NCBI GenBank assembly: GCA_018606725.1
Contig: JAGYID010000026.1
Span: 1-33,467, forward strand
Reading direction: 5' to 3'
Length of the DNA stretch: 33,467 bases
Source of the DNA: Acidobacteriota bacterium
GTDB taxonomy: Bacteria > Acidobacteriota > Polarisedimenticolia > Gp22-AA2
Made by a program: the position numbers and the translations under genes. Shown here piece after piece: positions 1 to 9,628 of the stretch; the stretch's first letter is position 1, and each line of letters begins with the position of its first letter. Below the pieces are notes generated by a model. That model ran no database searches. It saw only the letters and a list, made by a program, of their open reading frames with translations, and was not told the origin of the DNA.

Positions 1-134
1 ATACGTTGACGGGTGCGAGCCGCGAGGACGCCCGTCAGGGCGGCCAGATCCGCGGTCGCAGCAGAAGACCGGTGAGAAATCCGGGCTAGGAGCCTGTCCG
101 AGTATTCGGCTGGCTCCCGGCGGTCAAGGGTCAA
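1..134 (-). CDS. Possible 5' end of a further gene in the operon (partial, uncertain)
   Basis: A minus-strand frame stays open from a TTG at 134 to the window edge. The TTG overlaps the TGA stop of the 78-residue gene as TTGA, the kind of coupling used elsewhere in this window. The translation begins (M)TLDRREPAEYSDRLLAR and has no recognisable motif. Third-position GC is only about two thirds, lower than in the certain genes nearby. A plus-strand frame ending in TAG near 87-89 is also open and cannot be excluded. The stretch is too short to decide. Confidence 0.22.
   Translation of the reverse strand, partial: MTLDRREPAEYSDRLLARISHRSSAATADLAALTGVLAARTRQR
89..117. other. Imperfect hairpin downstream of the 78-residue gene
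   Basis: The arms GGAGCC (89-94) and GGCTCC (112-117) enclose a second stem, CCGA (98-101) with TCGG (106-109), around a four-base loop. No T-tract follows on either strand, so it is not a classical intrinsic terminator. It could be an attenuating structure, a remnant of a mobile-element end or chance. Confidence 0.3.
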
Positions 135-367
135 TCGGGCTCGTAGCGCAGCTCCATCGAGCTGCGAGTCCCCAGCGCCCGGCGCAGCATGGCGACCAGA
201 CCGGCGTCGGCGCCGTTTCCCTCCAGGCTGGCGAGCGCCGAACCGTTGATGTTCCAGGAGTACTCGTCGATGGTCTCCTCGACGAGAGTCTCCACCAGCT
301 GCTCGAGCTGGATGTCGGTGATCGCCCCCACCTCCGCCTCGGTATCGCCGTCGAACAGCTTGATCAT
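131..367 (-). CDS. Small conserved-looking protein of unknown function (78 aa)
   Basis: This is a 78-residue acidic protein starting MIKLFDGDTEAEVG. It has no signal peptide, membrane segment or cysteine. Its N-terminal part is rich in acidic residues, and a helix-prone tail contains GADAGLVAMLRRALG. The GAGGAGGGGACG leader just before the ATG at 367 is a good ribosome binding site. It follows the metallophosphoesterase gene after 26 bases and is probably the last or next-to-last gene of the accBC-aroK operon. I recall similar short proteins in Acidobacteriota and neighbouring phyla but know no function. GC-rich codon use and the clear ribosome site argue that it is real. Confidence 0.72.
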   Translation of the reverse strand: MIKLFDGDTEAEVGAITDIQLEQLVETLVEETIDEYSWNINGSALASLEGNGADAGLVAMLRRALGTRSSMELRYEPD

Positions 368-393
368 CGTCCCCTCCTCGTGGAAGCGGGGTC

Positions 394-1134
394 CTACGCA
401 CCCAGGAGCAGCCGGTCGCCGAGCCAGGACGGCAACCCGGCCGCCAGGATCTTGCGACGCGTCTCCTCCGCCGCGTAGGCGACCCGGTGAAATGTGACGG
501 TCCGCGCCGCTTCGTCATAGATGGCGAAACCGCAGCGCGGATCGCGGTCGCGTGGCTGGCCGACCGACCCGGGATTAACCAGGTAGCGCCGCCCCGGCTG
601 CAGCGCCAGAACGGTTCGCTCGCCGGCTGCCGGCTCGAAATGAACGTGCTCCCCCTCCAGGACGAACGCGCCCGGCAGGTGCGTGTGACCATAGAAACAG
701 AGCGCGAACGGCAGCGCCGCGAAGCAACGCCGCGCCTGGCCGGCGTCGAGCAGGTACTGGTCCTCGTCGAGCGGCGAGCCGTGGCACAGCAGCGCGCCGT
801 CCGTGAAGTGGCGTGGCCCCTGCGGCAGCCCGGCCAGGAATTCGCGCCCCCCGGGGCTCAGGCTGGCGCGAGTCCACAGGGCGGCGGCGCGCGCGGCGTG
901 ATTGAACTCTCCGGCGTCTCCGAGACCGGAGGCCACCCGGTCGTGATTGCCGCGCACCCCCATCAGACCCGGCAGGGCCCTGACGGCGTCGACCGTCTCG
1001 TTGGGATCCGGTCCGTAGCCGACCAGATCGCCCAGCGCCAGCGTTCGGTCGTAGCCGGCGGCCGCGGCCGACTCGAGGGCGGTGGCGAGCGCCTCGATGT
1101 TGCTGTGAACATCCGACAGCACGAGCGCCCGCAT
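394..1134 (-). CDS. Metallophosphoesterase (YfcE/MJ0936-like family)
   Basis: This is a 246-residue cytoplasmic calcineurin-like phosphoesterase. The five metal-site motifs are visible in order: SDVHSN (residues 7-12), GDLVGYGPDP (about 35-44), GNHD (about 62-65), a lone CHGSP (about 117-121) and GHTH (about 149-152). Together they bind two divalent metals. Members of this family hydrolyse phosphodiesters or phosphomonoesters; the natural substrate cannot be told from sequence. Its ATG at 1134 directly abuts the aroK stop at 1135, so translation is probably coupled. The length is usual for the family. Confidence 0.9.
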   Translation of the reverse strand: MRALVLSDVHSNIEALATALESAAAAGYDRTLALGDLVGYGPDPNETVDAVRALPGLMGVRGNHDRVASGLGDAGEFNHAARAAALWTRASLSPGGREFLAGLPQGPRHFTDGALLCHGSPLDEDQYLLDAGQARRCFAALPFALCFYGHTHLPGAFVLEGEHVHFEPAAGERTVLALQPGRRYLVNPGSVGQPRDRDPRCGFAIYDEAARTVTFHRVAYAAEETRRKILAAGLPSWLGDRLLLGA

Positions 1135-1635
1135 CTACAGAAGCTCCGCGATCCGCTCGGCGATCCGCTCGGCCGTGAGCCCGGCGGCGTCGACCCGCAG
1201 GCGGGCGGCGCGGTAGCTCGGCAGGCGCCTCAGGTACAGCGCCTCAGCCTGGGCCTGGTCCTTGAACAGCGGTCGTCCGGATGCCGACCCGCAGCGCGCC
1301 AGGGCGTCCGCCAGCGGCACCTGCAGCCAGACCGCCACGCCCAGGCTGTCGATCAGCGTCCGGCTCTCCTCCTGGGCGTAGGTGCCGCCGCCGCAGGCGA
1401 CCACCACCCGCTCCCGGCCGCGCAGCGTCGCCAGGAGCTCGGCCTCGCGGCGGCGGAAATGGCGCTCCCCGTCCTCGGCGAAGATCCGGCTGATGCTCCG
1501 CTTTTCGTCGGCTTCGATCGCCTCGTCCAGGTCGAAGAAATCCCATCCGAGGAGACGCGCCAGCGCTTTCCCCGCGGTCGTCTTGCCGGCACCCATGAAG
1601 CCGACCAGGAAGATCAGCCCGCGTGGGTCGCGCAT
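1135..1635 (-). CDS. aroK: Shikimate kinase
   Basis: This enzyme of 166 residues phosphorylates shikimate at the 3-hydroxyl, the fifth step of the chorismate pathway. Visible motifs are a P-loop GFMGAGKT (residues about 10-17), the shikimate-binding DLDEAIE (about 32-38), an RRRE stretch and the CGGGTY loop that ends the substrate site. A lid arginine lies in the region after SASGRPLF. The frame stays open far upstream, but the ATG at 1635 gives the family's usual length and places the P-loop correctly. It lies 32 bases after accC in the same operon. Confidence 0.95.
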   Translation of the reverse strand: MRDPRGLIFLVGFMGAGKTTAGKALARLLGWDFFDLDEAIEADEKRSISRIFAEDGERHFRRREAELLATLRGRERVVVACGGGTYAQEESRTLIDSLGVAVWLQVPLADALARCGSASGRPLFKDQAQAEALYLRRLPSYRAARLRVDAAGLTAERIAERIAELL

Positions 1636-1667
1636 CGCGTGTGTCGTCGCCCGGTCGCGGACCGACC

Positions 1668-3032
<1,365 letters not shown>

Positions 3033-3075
3033 CGGCTCGACCCGGGGAATGGAGCGGCGGCGCGGACGGCCGTCA

Positions 3076-3555
<480 letters not shown>

Positions 3556-3684
3556 GCGGGTCCTCCCTGCTGGGCCGCGGCGGCGCGTCCGCGCCGACCG
3601 CGTTCGGCGCCCTGGCCGGGCGCTATGCTACCCCAAAAGTTCATCCACCGGGGGCCGGGCGGGTCCGCCGGCGCTCCGAGAGCT

Positions 3685-4041
3685 TTACGCAAGGGCCTGC
3701 TGCAGTTCCTGCCCCGCCCGCCAGGCTTCGTACCGCGCCCGGCCGGGGATGCAGTCGGGGCCGACGACCAGCACCAGATAATAGTCCGCCCCGAGAGACC
3801 TCAGGACGGTCAGCCCGACGCGGCTCTGGACCGAAATCTCCTCCGGCGGTCCGGCCCCCTGGTCGCGCAGCGACCCGAGGGCCCGTTTCACCAGACCGAT
3901 TCCCTCGGCGGACGCGAGATCGAGATTGATGCGCCCCTCGTCCGCCGCGGCGCGCTCCACCGTGATGCCGTCGAGCCCGACGACCGCCGCCCCGAGGGAC
4001 CCCGGGGTGCGATCGAGCGCGTCCTGCAGGATCCGCTTCAT
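3685..4041 (-). CDS. Roadblock/LC7-domain protein
   Basis: This 118-residue protein is essentially one roadblock/LC7 fold: an N-terminal helix (residues 1-12), a strand with GAAVVGLDGI, a central helix, then VGLTVLRSLGADYYLVLVVGPD and a C-terminal helix. MglB and related proteins of this fold regulate small Ras-like GTPases that set cell polarity and pilus placement. No MglA-type GTPase is encoded in the window, so a GAP role is only a possibility. Its start overlaps the stop of the TPR gene as ATGA (4038-4041), implying that the two proteins are made together and may interact. Confidence 0.8.
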   Translation of the reverse strand: MKRILQDALDRTPGSLGAAVVGLDGITVERAAADEGRINLDLASAEGIGLVKRALGSLRDQGAGPPEEISVQSRVGLTVLRSLGADYYLVLVVGPDCIPGRARYEAWRAGQELQQALA

Positions 4042-5198
4042 CGGGACGCCGCCTTGCCCGAACGGTCCGCCTGTACGGAGTTCAGGAAGCGGCGCAGTCG
4101 CTCGAGCCGCTCCGCATTCGGCCCCGAGGCCGCGCCGGGGACCGGGGCCGGCACGCCGCTCTGGAGCGTCCCGGCCGGGGCGGCCGCCACGGGGCTCACC
4201 GCCGGCGCGGCGACCGGCATGGGGAGCGCGGGCGGCACGGGGGGCCGCCCGGCGGACGATGCCATCGCTGTCGGTGGGGATTCTCTCGTGAAGGCGTTGC
4301 CCCCGAGCTCCTGCAACCGCCGAAGGATGCGATCGTTCTCCGGGTCGAGGCGCAGCATGGCGCCGTAGACCTCGATCGCCTTGTCGACCAGACCCTGTCG
4401 CAGGTACAGCTCCGCCAGGGTGTTCGTCTGCAGCTCGTCCGCCAGGCCCTCTTCCGCCGCGGCAACCGCTGGCTTCGCCGCGGCCCGTGTGGCCGGCGGC
4501 GCCGGCAGACCGAGGTCCTCGAAACTGTAGTCAAACGATGGCTCGCTGACTCCTGTGCCCGTGATCGCGGCGGGCGGCGGCGCCGGCGCCGCCGCAGGGG
4601 GCGGCATCGCCGCGGCAGCAGGCCGTGGCGTCGGCCGTGGCGCGGCGATCGGAGCAGCAGGCGCTCTCGGCGCTGCGGGCGCCACCGCAGCAACCGGCGG
4701 CGCCGGAACGGGAGCCGTACGCTGCGGTTGCGGCGACGGAGCCTGGACCTGGGACGCGGTCGGCGCCGCCGGAGACGGGGCCGGCCTGGTCAGGTCGCGC
4801 AGCAGGGCCTCGATCTCCTTGTCGGCCGGGTAATGGCGCAGGATGGTGCGGTAGGTCTCCGCCGCCCCCTGCGTGTCGCCGATCTTGCGCTGCACCTCGG
4901 CGAGCAGCCGTCCGGCGAGATGGTTCTCCGGCGCCATCTCGAGCACCTCCGCGAGCGCCCGGCGGGCGGCGTCGAGATTGCCGGCCTCGAGGTACGTGCG
5001 CCCGAGGGCGATGCGGGCGGTGTGATAGGTCGGATGCCTGGCCAGGCCGTCGAGGCAGACCTGCACCGCGTCCTCGAAGCGGCCGGTCTTGCGATATTCC
5101 TCGGCGAGCTGCAGGAACGCCCGGGAGAAGGGGTCCTTGGCGACCTTCTCCTTGAGCGATTCGATTGCCGGGTTTCGCTGGGGCGACGGGCGAGCCAT
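4038..5198 (-). CDS. TPR-repeat protein with Pro/Ala-rich linkers
   Basis: This is a 386-residue soluble protein with no signal peptide. TPR-like helical repeats occupy roughly residues 15-135 (motifs such as GRFEDAVQVCLDGLARHP and GNLDAARRALAEVLEMAP). A low-complexity Ala/Pro linker of about 90 residues follows, then a further TPR unit around 245-300 (LAELYLRQGLVDKAIEVYG), then another Pro/Ala stretch and a basic tail. It is probably a scaffold. Translational overlap with the roadblock gene suggests a complex. It is the first gene of the operon, about 50 bases downstream of a consensus promoter. No strong Shine-Dalgarno sequence lies before the ATG. Confidence 0.82.
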   Translation of the reverse strand: MARPSPQRNPAIESLKEKVAKDPFSRAFLQLAEEYRKTGRFEDAVQVCLDGLARHPTYHTARIALGRTYLEAGNLDAARRALAEVLEMAPENHLAGRLLAEVQRKIGDTQGAAETYRTILRHYPADKEIEALLRDLTRPAPSPAAPTASQVQAPSPQPQRTAPVPAPPVAAVAPAAPRAPAAPIAAPRPTPRPAAAAMPPPAAAPAPPPAAITGTGVSEPSFDYSFEDLGLPAPPATRAAAKPAVAAAEEGLADELQTNTLAELYLRQGLVDKAIEVYGAMLRLDPENDRILRRLQELGGNAFTRESPPTAMASSAGRPPVPPALPMPVAAPAVSPVAAAPAGTLQSGVPAPVPGAASGPNAERLERLRRFLNSVQADRSGKAASR

Positions 5199-5253
5199 CT
5201 GTTAAGTGACTGAGCCTCTTGGGTTAAGCGAGCGCCTCGCAGCCAACGCCGCG

Positions 5254-5283
5254 ATTATAGGCGCGCCCTCAAACTGTTGTCAA
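5254..5283 (-). promoter_or_regulatory. Consensus sigma-70-type promoter for the TPR-roadblock-accBC-aroK operon
   Basis: On the minus strand, a perfect TTGACA (5278-5283) and a perfect TATAAT (5254-5259) are separated by 18 bases. Transcription should begin near 5247, giving a leader of about 50 bases. The -35 box overlaps the T-tract of the upstream terminator. Confidence 0.85.
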
Positions 5284-5317
5284 AAGCAAAACGCCCCCGG
5301 CGCGGGCGCCGGGGGCG
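5281..5317 (-). terminator. Intrinsic terminator of the pilMNOPQ-lipoprotein operon
   Basis: A perfect 12-base inverted repeat (5292-5303 with 5306-5317) has a two-base centre. Read on the minus strand it is followed by TTTTGCTTTTG (5281-5291). It lies 21 bases after the lipoprotein stop codon and is the only textbook intrinsic terminator in the window. Confidence 0.9.
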
Positions 5318-5338
5318 CAGCAATGCAAAGCCACCGCT

Positions 5339-5827
5339 CTACGGCGTGACGGACCACGCCAGGTTGGCGTCGAAGGAGATCGGCCGTCCATTCGTGATGT
5401 CCCGGCCATCGTAGTGCGTGCTCATGGCGTAGGTGACTCCGGCGACCCTCGCGCCGGACGGGAGCACATCCAGAAGGATCTCATTGTCCTGGGACGGACA
5501 ATAGAACTGGACCGTGTTCGGCAGGATGGCGCCCGACAGAGGGGGGAAATTCGCCGAGAAGAAGCCGCTGTCGAACTGGACCTGCGCCTTCGAAACCGCG
5601 GCGGTGTCGCCGATGGTGTCGCCCCGGAAGTTCAGATCGAACTTGATATGGGCGACGACGTCCTCGGCGTCGGCGAGGCTGGTGCCGGTGTAGGTGATCG
5701 ACGTGATCTGGACGTACGCGTCGGCGATCCTCGGGTCGTCGCCGAGGTCGTTGCAGGAACTCCCGCCGAGCAGCAGGGCGAAGGCCGCCAGGGCGGCGAT
5801 CAGCGCGTTTCTCTTGTGGCTCCTCAT
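5339..5827 (-). CDS. Putative lipoprotein encoded with the secretin PilQ
   Basis: This 162-residue protein has a lipoprotein-type signal: a basic N-terminus, a hydrophobic core LIAALAAFALLLGG, then SSC, with the modified cysteine at about residue 26. The mature part is predicted to be mostly beta strand (YVQITSITYTG, VVAHIKFDLNFRG) with no domain I recognise. It has no TPR repeats, so it is not a PilF/PilW-type pilotin. Its start overlaps the pilQ stop as ATGA (5824-5827) and it is the last gene before the terminator. That linkage suggests a role at the secretin or the outer membrane; this is inference. Confidence 0.78.
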   Translation of the reverse strand: MRSHKRNALIAALAAFALLLGGSSCNDLGDDPRIADAYVQITSITYTGTSLADAEDVVAHIKFDLNFRGDTIGDTAAVSKAQVQFDSGFFSANFPPLSGAILPNTVQFYCPSQDNEILLDVLPSGARVAGVTYAMSTHYDGRDITNGRPISFDANLAWSVTP

Positions 5828-8493
5828 CGTCCCTCCAGGACCTCAGCCTTCTTGGAGATTCTCGGCGTGAGGAAGATCAGCAATTCCGTGTTCTGCCGGG
5901 TGATGTTCTTGTTCTTGAACAGCCAGCCGATGCCCGGGATCTTCGACAGCCCCGGCACCGACTGCTGCGACACGGCGTCGTTGATCTTGAAGATCCCGCC
6001 GATGACCGCCGTGCCGCCGTCGGCGACCAGGATCTGGGTCTGCGCCCGCTCGGTATTGATCGGCGGCACGTCGCCGACCCGGTTGACGAAGTCGGGCGAA
6101 GAGTTGTCGACCGACACGTCCATGATCACCGTCCCCTCCTTGGTGATCTGCGGGGTCACCGCCAGCTTCAGCGACGCCGAGATGAACTCGACGTTGATCT
6201 GCGTCGCGGTGGTGCTGACCACCGGGATCTGGGTGCCCTGCTCGATGGTGGCCCGCTGGTTGTTCTGCGTGGCGATGCGCGGCGACGACAGGATCTTCAC
6301 GTCGCCGTTGAGCTCGAAGGCGTCGAGCGTGGCGTCGAGGTTGAACGAATCGAGCACGTTCCCGAGGCTCAGGGTCAGCCGCCCGGCGCTGGCCGCGGCC
6401 GGGACGTCGACGTCCGAGTCGAGGCTGATCCGGTGCGGAAACTTCATCCCGGTCTGGGTGCCGTGCGCCGCGTCCCAGCGGCTGTGGGTGCGCCAGGTCA
6501 CGCCCAGGTCGCGCTCGAACGCGCGGTCGGTCTCGACGATGCGCGCCTCGATGACCACCTGGGGCGTCTGCTCGTCGAGAGTGTCGATGAGCCTGTTGAT
6601 CGCCTCCTGGCGGTCCCGGAGATCGGTGATGATCAGCGTGTTGGTGCGGTCATCCATGATCACGTCGCCGCGCTTGGACATGATCTTCTTGGCGATCGGC
6701 GCCACGTCCTTGGCCTTGGCGTAGGAGAGGCTGCGGGTGAAGGTGATCGGCTCCTCCTCCAGCTCCTTCGCCTCGATGAGGGCCTTGCGCGACGCCGCCT
6801 CGGACGCCAGTTTCTGGGTGGTGGCGATGCGGATGACGTTGTTCTCGAACACCTTGTCCAGGCCGTTGTTCTTCAGGATGATGTCGAGCGCCTGATCCTC
6901 CGGAACGTTCTCCAGGACGATGGTCAGGGTGCCCGCCACCGCCGGATCGAGGACGATGTTGTAGCCGGTGATCTCGTGGAACAGCCGAAATACATCCTTA
7001 AGGTCGGCATCCTTGAAGTTCAGCGAGATCCGCTTGCCGGTGTATTTCGGACCGTTGTCGGAGATCGACTTGGTCCCGTACCGGTTGGGCGCTGCGTTGA
7101 TCATGACGCCCTGGGACCGGCTGCGCGGCGACGGCTTGAAGACCACTTCGCCGGGCTGCTCGATCTTGACGTCCCCCTGGGCCAGCAGCGGGTTGTCCTG
7201 CGACAGGCCCGTTTGCTTCGCCTCGGCCTCGGCGGCCGGGGCCGGCTCGGCTGGCGCGGGCTGCGATTCGGCGGCGGCCACCGGCGCCGACGACTCGGCC
7301 GCGGCCGTTTCGGTCGAAGGCGCCTGCGCTGCCGGCGCCTCCGCCGCGAGCGGCGCGGCGATCGCCTGGCCCGCCGGGGCGGCCTCCTGCGCGTGTCGCA
7401 CCGCTTCCTCGGAGAAGTCGACGACCAGTCCGTCGTCGGTCGGGACGATGGCGTACGGCCGCGGCGCGCTCAGGTCCAGCACGACGCGCACCACCGGCTC
7501 CGGCCGGGTGGCGAACTGGGCGACGCGGACCCGCGTCAGGATGTCGGATGCCACGCTCACGGTCTTCACCTTGGTGCGGTCGAGCACGCCGGGCAGATCG
7601 ATGACCAGGCGCGGCGGGTTCTTGAGCTCGAAGTGCTCGTTGTTGAGACCGCCATCGGCGGTCAGCACCACGGCGCGATCCGGATCGGTGCCGCGCGCCT
7701 CGACGCCGAGCAGCGACTTGGCGAGGGAGCCGCCGACCGCGGCACCGCGGCTCACGTTGACCGGCGAGGGCTTCGACGAGGCGGCGACCGCCGACGGCTG
7801 CTCCGCCGCCGGGGCCGACGCGGATGCGGTCGCCGGCATTTCCTTCAGTTCCTGGGCCGCGGCCATCTCGCCGGCCGGCGCGGCGCCGGGCTCCGGGGTC
7901 GCGGGCTTCGCCGCGCTCGCCGCCTGGCCGGTGCTGTCGACCGGCTCGAGGGGAGCGCCCTCGGCGGATGTCTCGGTCGATGGCGTCGTCCCGGTCGCGG
8001 CGGCGTCGCCGGCGGGGGCGGCTTCGGCCAGGACGTTCTCGGCCGGCGCGTTGGCGGTGTCCCCGAGAGTCGGGAAATCGATGACCAGGTCATGGCCGTC
8101 CAGTCGGATGGTGTGCTGCGACGCGGCGATGTTGTTGAACTCGAACTTGGCGATCTTGCCGCCGTCGACGCTTTCGACCGCCGAGACGCGGACCCCCTCC
8201 ACCTGGGGCGTCCCGATGCGCACCTCCTGGGCCAGGTTTTCGACGTGCACGTCGAGGAGCTCGAGGACGAGGGTCGCCGGATCGGGCTGGTAGGAGGTGT
8301 AGCTGAACGGATAGTTGCCGTGCAGGATCACCTCCGTGCCGGCCGGCGTCGCCGCATGGTCGATGCCGTTGATCACCACCGCCGACGGCGCATTGAGCAC
8401 GGCCTGTCCCGGCTCGCTGACGGGCGGATTGCCCGAACAGCGCACGGTGGCCGCGGCGATGAGGAGCAGACTCGCGACCTGCCCGTACCTCAT
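5824..8493 (-). CDS. pilQ: Type IV pilus secretin PilQ
   Basis: This 889-residue protein forms the outer-membrane channel through which the type IV pilus emerges. In order it has a hydrophobic export signal, a first AMIN domain (about 40-150) that binds peptidoglycan, an Ala/Pro/Glu-rich linker, a second AMIN domain (about 260-370), a second linker, an STN domain (about 475-560, starting ISLNFKDADLKDVFRLF), a secretin N domain (about 585-655) and the secretin core with VPPINTERAQTQILVADGG and a GLSKIPGIGWLFK segment. A cysteine follows the signal, but an arginine precedes it, so lipidation is doubtful. It overlaps pilP by ATGA (8490-8493). Confidence 0.96.
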   Translation of the reverse strand: MRYGQVASLLLIAAATVRCSGNPPVSEPGQAVLNAPSAVVINGIDHAATPAGTEVILHGNYPFSYTSYQPDPATLVLELLDVHVENLAQEVRIGTPQVEGVRVSAVESVDGGKIAKFEFNNIAASQHTIRLDGHDLVIDFPTLGDTANAPAENVLAEAAPAGDAAATGTTPSTETSAEGAPLEPVDSTGQAASAAKPATPEPGAAPAGEMAAAQELKEMPATASASAPAAEQPSAVAASSKPSPVNVSRGAAVGGSLAKSLLGVEARGTDPDRAVVLTADGGLNNEHFELKNPPRLVIDLPGVLDRTKVKTVSVASDILTRVRVAQFATRPEPVVRVVLDLSAPRPYAIVPTDDGLVVDFSEEAVRHAQEAAPAGQAIAAPLAAEAPAAQAPSTETAAAESSAPVAAAESQPAPAEPAPAAEAEAKQTGLSQDNPLLAQGDVKIEQPGEVVFKPSPRSRSQGVMINAAPNRYGTKSISDNGPKYTGKRISLNFKDADLKDVFRLFHEITGYNIVLDPAVAGTLTIVLENVPEDQALDIILKNNGLDKVFENNVIRIATTQKLASEAASRKALIEAKELEEEPITFTRSLSYAKAKDVAPIAKKIMSKRGDVIMDDRTNTLIITDLRDRQEAINRLIDTLDEQTPQVVIEARIVETDRAFERDLGVTWRTHSRWDAAHGTQTGMKFPHRISLDSDVDVPAAASAGRLTLSLGNVLDSFNLDATLDAFELNGDVKILSSPRIATQNNQRATIEQGTQIPVVSTTATQINVEFISASLKLAVTPQITKEGTVIMDVSVDNSSPDFVNRVGDVPPINTERAQTQILVADGGTAVIGGIFKINDAVSQQSVPGLSKIPGIGWLFKNKNITRQNTELLIFLTPRISKKAEVLEGR

Positions 8494-9041
8494 AAGCTAC
8501 CCTCCTCCGCTGTCGTCAGTTTCTTGGTCACGTCCCTGAATGGTTTGATACTGCGTGGATCGTTGACGTCCTGCCGGAACACCACGGTGCCGGTCCTGCG
8601 GTCGATGCGGACGATCTTGCCGTCATACAGCGAGTCCCCCACCTTGAGGAAATACCCCTTGTTGTCGCTGCCGTTGAAGAAGGCGATGTTGCCCCTGCCC
8701 TTCTGCACGATGCCGACCAGATCGACCTCGGAGATGAGCATGCCGGCGATGCCGCGCGGCCGCGGTCCCTTGCCGATCGCGTTCAGCGCGTCGACCAGGG
8801 AGCGGAACGGATCGCGCCGGCCGGCCGGGTCATAGGTGAAACCCCGCCCGGTGAGCATCGCCTCGTTGTCCTGCATGATCCGGTTGATGGTCTCGGCGGA
8901 TTCCGGGGACACCGCTTCGGGAGCGGCTCCCGCCGCCCCGCCCGTCGCCGGTGCGGCGGCCGGCTCCTCCGCCCGCGCCGCCGGGACGGCGGGGAGGGCG
9001 AGCGCCACGATGAGACCGAGGGCGGCAGGCGCGCGTCTCAC
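8490..9041 (-). CDS. pilP: Type IV pilus assembly protein PilP
   Basis: This protein is 183 residues long if it starts at the GTG at 9041, which overlaps the pilO stop as GTGA (9038-9041). The frame is open far upstream, but this start places a proper signal peptide (residues 1-27) first. Unlike many PilP proteins there is no lipobox cysteine, so it is probably released or anchored only by protein contacts. The linker is followed by the hallmark GRRDPFRSL (about 75-82) and a C-terminal beta domain (about 97-160, GIVQKGRGNIAFF). It connects the PilN/PilO inner-membrane complex to PilQ. Confidence 0.92.
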   Translation of the reverse strand: MRRAPAALGLIVALALPAVPAARAEEPAAAPATGGAAGAAPEAVSPESAETINRIMQDNEAMLTGRGFTYDPAGRRDPFRSLVDALNAIGKGPRPRGIAGMLISEVDLVGIVQKGRGNIAFFNGSDNKGYFLKVGDSLYDGKIVRIDRRTGTVVFRQDVNDPRSIKPFRDVTKKLTTAEEGSL

Positions 9042-9613
9042 TGCGGCGTCCCTCCCTTCTCGTCGTAGACGAAGGTCGTGGCCGTGAACGTCGAAGCGAT
9101 CGAGCCGTGCCCGTCCTTGTTGCCGCCGATCGACACCCCGCTGACGTTGATGATGCGCGAGTACTTGCTGATCCGATCGAAGAACACGCCCAGGTCGTGG
9201 TAGTCGCCCCGGACGTTCATGTTGATCGGGAATTCCTTGTAGAACTCCTGCGGTCGCAGGGCTCCCGGCGTGAACGCCATGAGATCCAGGTTCGACTGAT
9301 CGGCCAGGTTCTTGACCCACTTGAGAAGCTCGCCGGTCTCGGGCTCGGTCGGCAGAATCGCCAGCAGGTCGTTCAACTTCAACTGCAGATTTTCGATCTC
9401 CTTCTCGAACTCCGGCAGCTTCGCCTCGATCGCCTGACCCTTGCGGATTTCCGTCTGCAGCTCCTCGAGGCGCTGTTGGTCGGCGATGTTCTTCTTCTTC
9501 ATCTCGCTGAAGTTCGGATAGCCCATCCACGCGCCGGCGACCAGGACTCCCGCCACCGCGGTGATCACGCCGATCTGCGCGCCGAATGGAAGCTTCTTGA
9601 ACTCGAACGCCAT
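9038..9613 (-). CDS. pilO: Type IV pilus assembly protein PilO
   Basis: This is a 191-residue bitopic inner-membrane protein. It has a short cytoplasmic N-terminus, one membrane helix (about 12-32, IGVITAVAGVLVAGAWMGY), a coiled coil (about 36-88) and a periplasmic ferredoxin-like domain with DYHDLGVFFDRISKYSRII. It heterodimerises with PilN and carries the alignment complex to PilP. The ATG at 9613 lies 15 bases after pilN and the ribosome site is weak but GA-rich. Confidence 0.93.
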   Translation of the reverse strand: MAFEFKKLPFGAQIGVITAVAGVLVAGAWMGYPNFSEMKKKNIADQQRLEELQTEIRKGQAIEAKLPEFEKEIENLQLKLNDLLAILPTEPETGELLKWVKNLADQSNLDLMAFTPGALRPQEFYKEFPINMNVRGDYHDLGVFFDRISKYSRIINVSGVSIGGNKDGHGSIASTFTATTFVYDEKGGTPQ

Positions 9614-9628
9614 CGTCGCCCCCGCCCT

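Noticed and set aside
3620-3655. TAGCAT as a -10 for a separate accB promoter
   Set aside because: No TTGnnn-like hexamer lies 16-18 bases upstream (the sequence there is GC-rich), and there is no TGn extension.
6433-8835. Very long plus-strand open frame opposite pilQ, and similar ones at 12213-14597, 487-1671, 22256-23479 and 26944-28389
   Set aside because: They are antisense to confident genes. Their translations are Arg/Gly/Asp/His-rich low-complexity sequences without motifs, as expected from GC-rich codon bias on the opposite strand.
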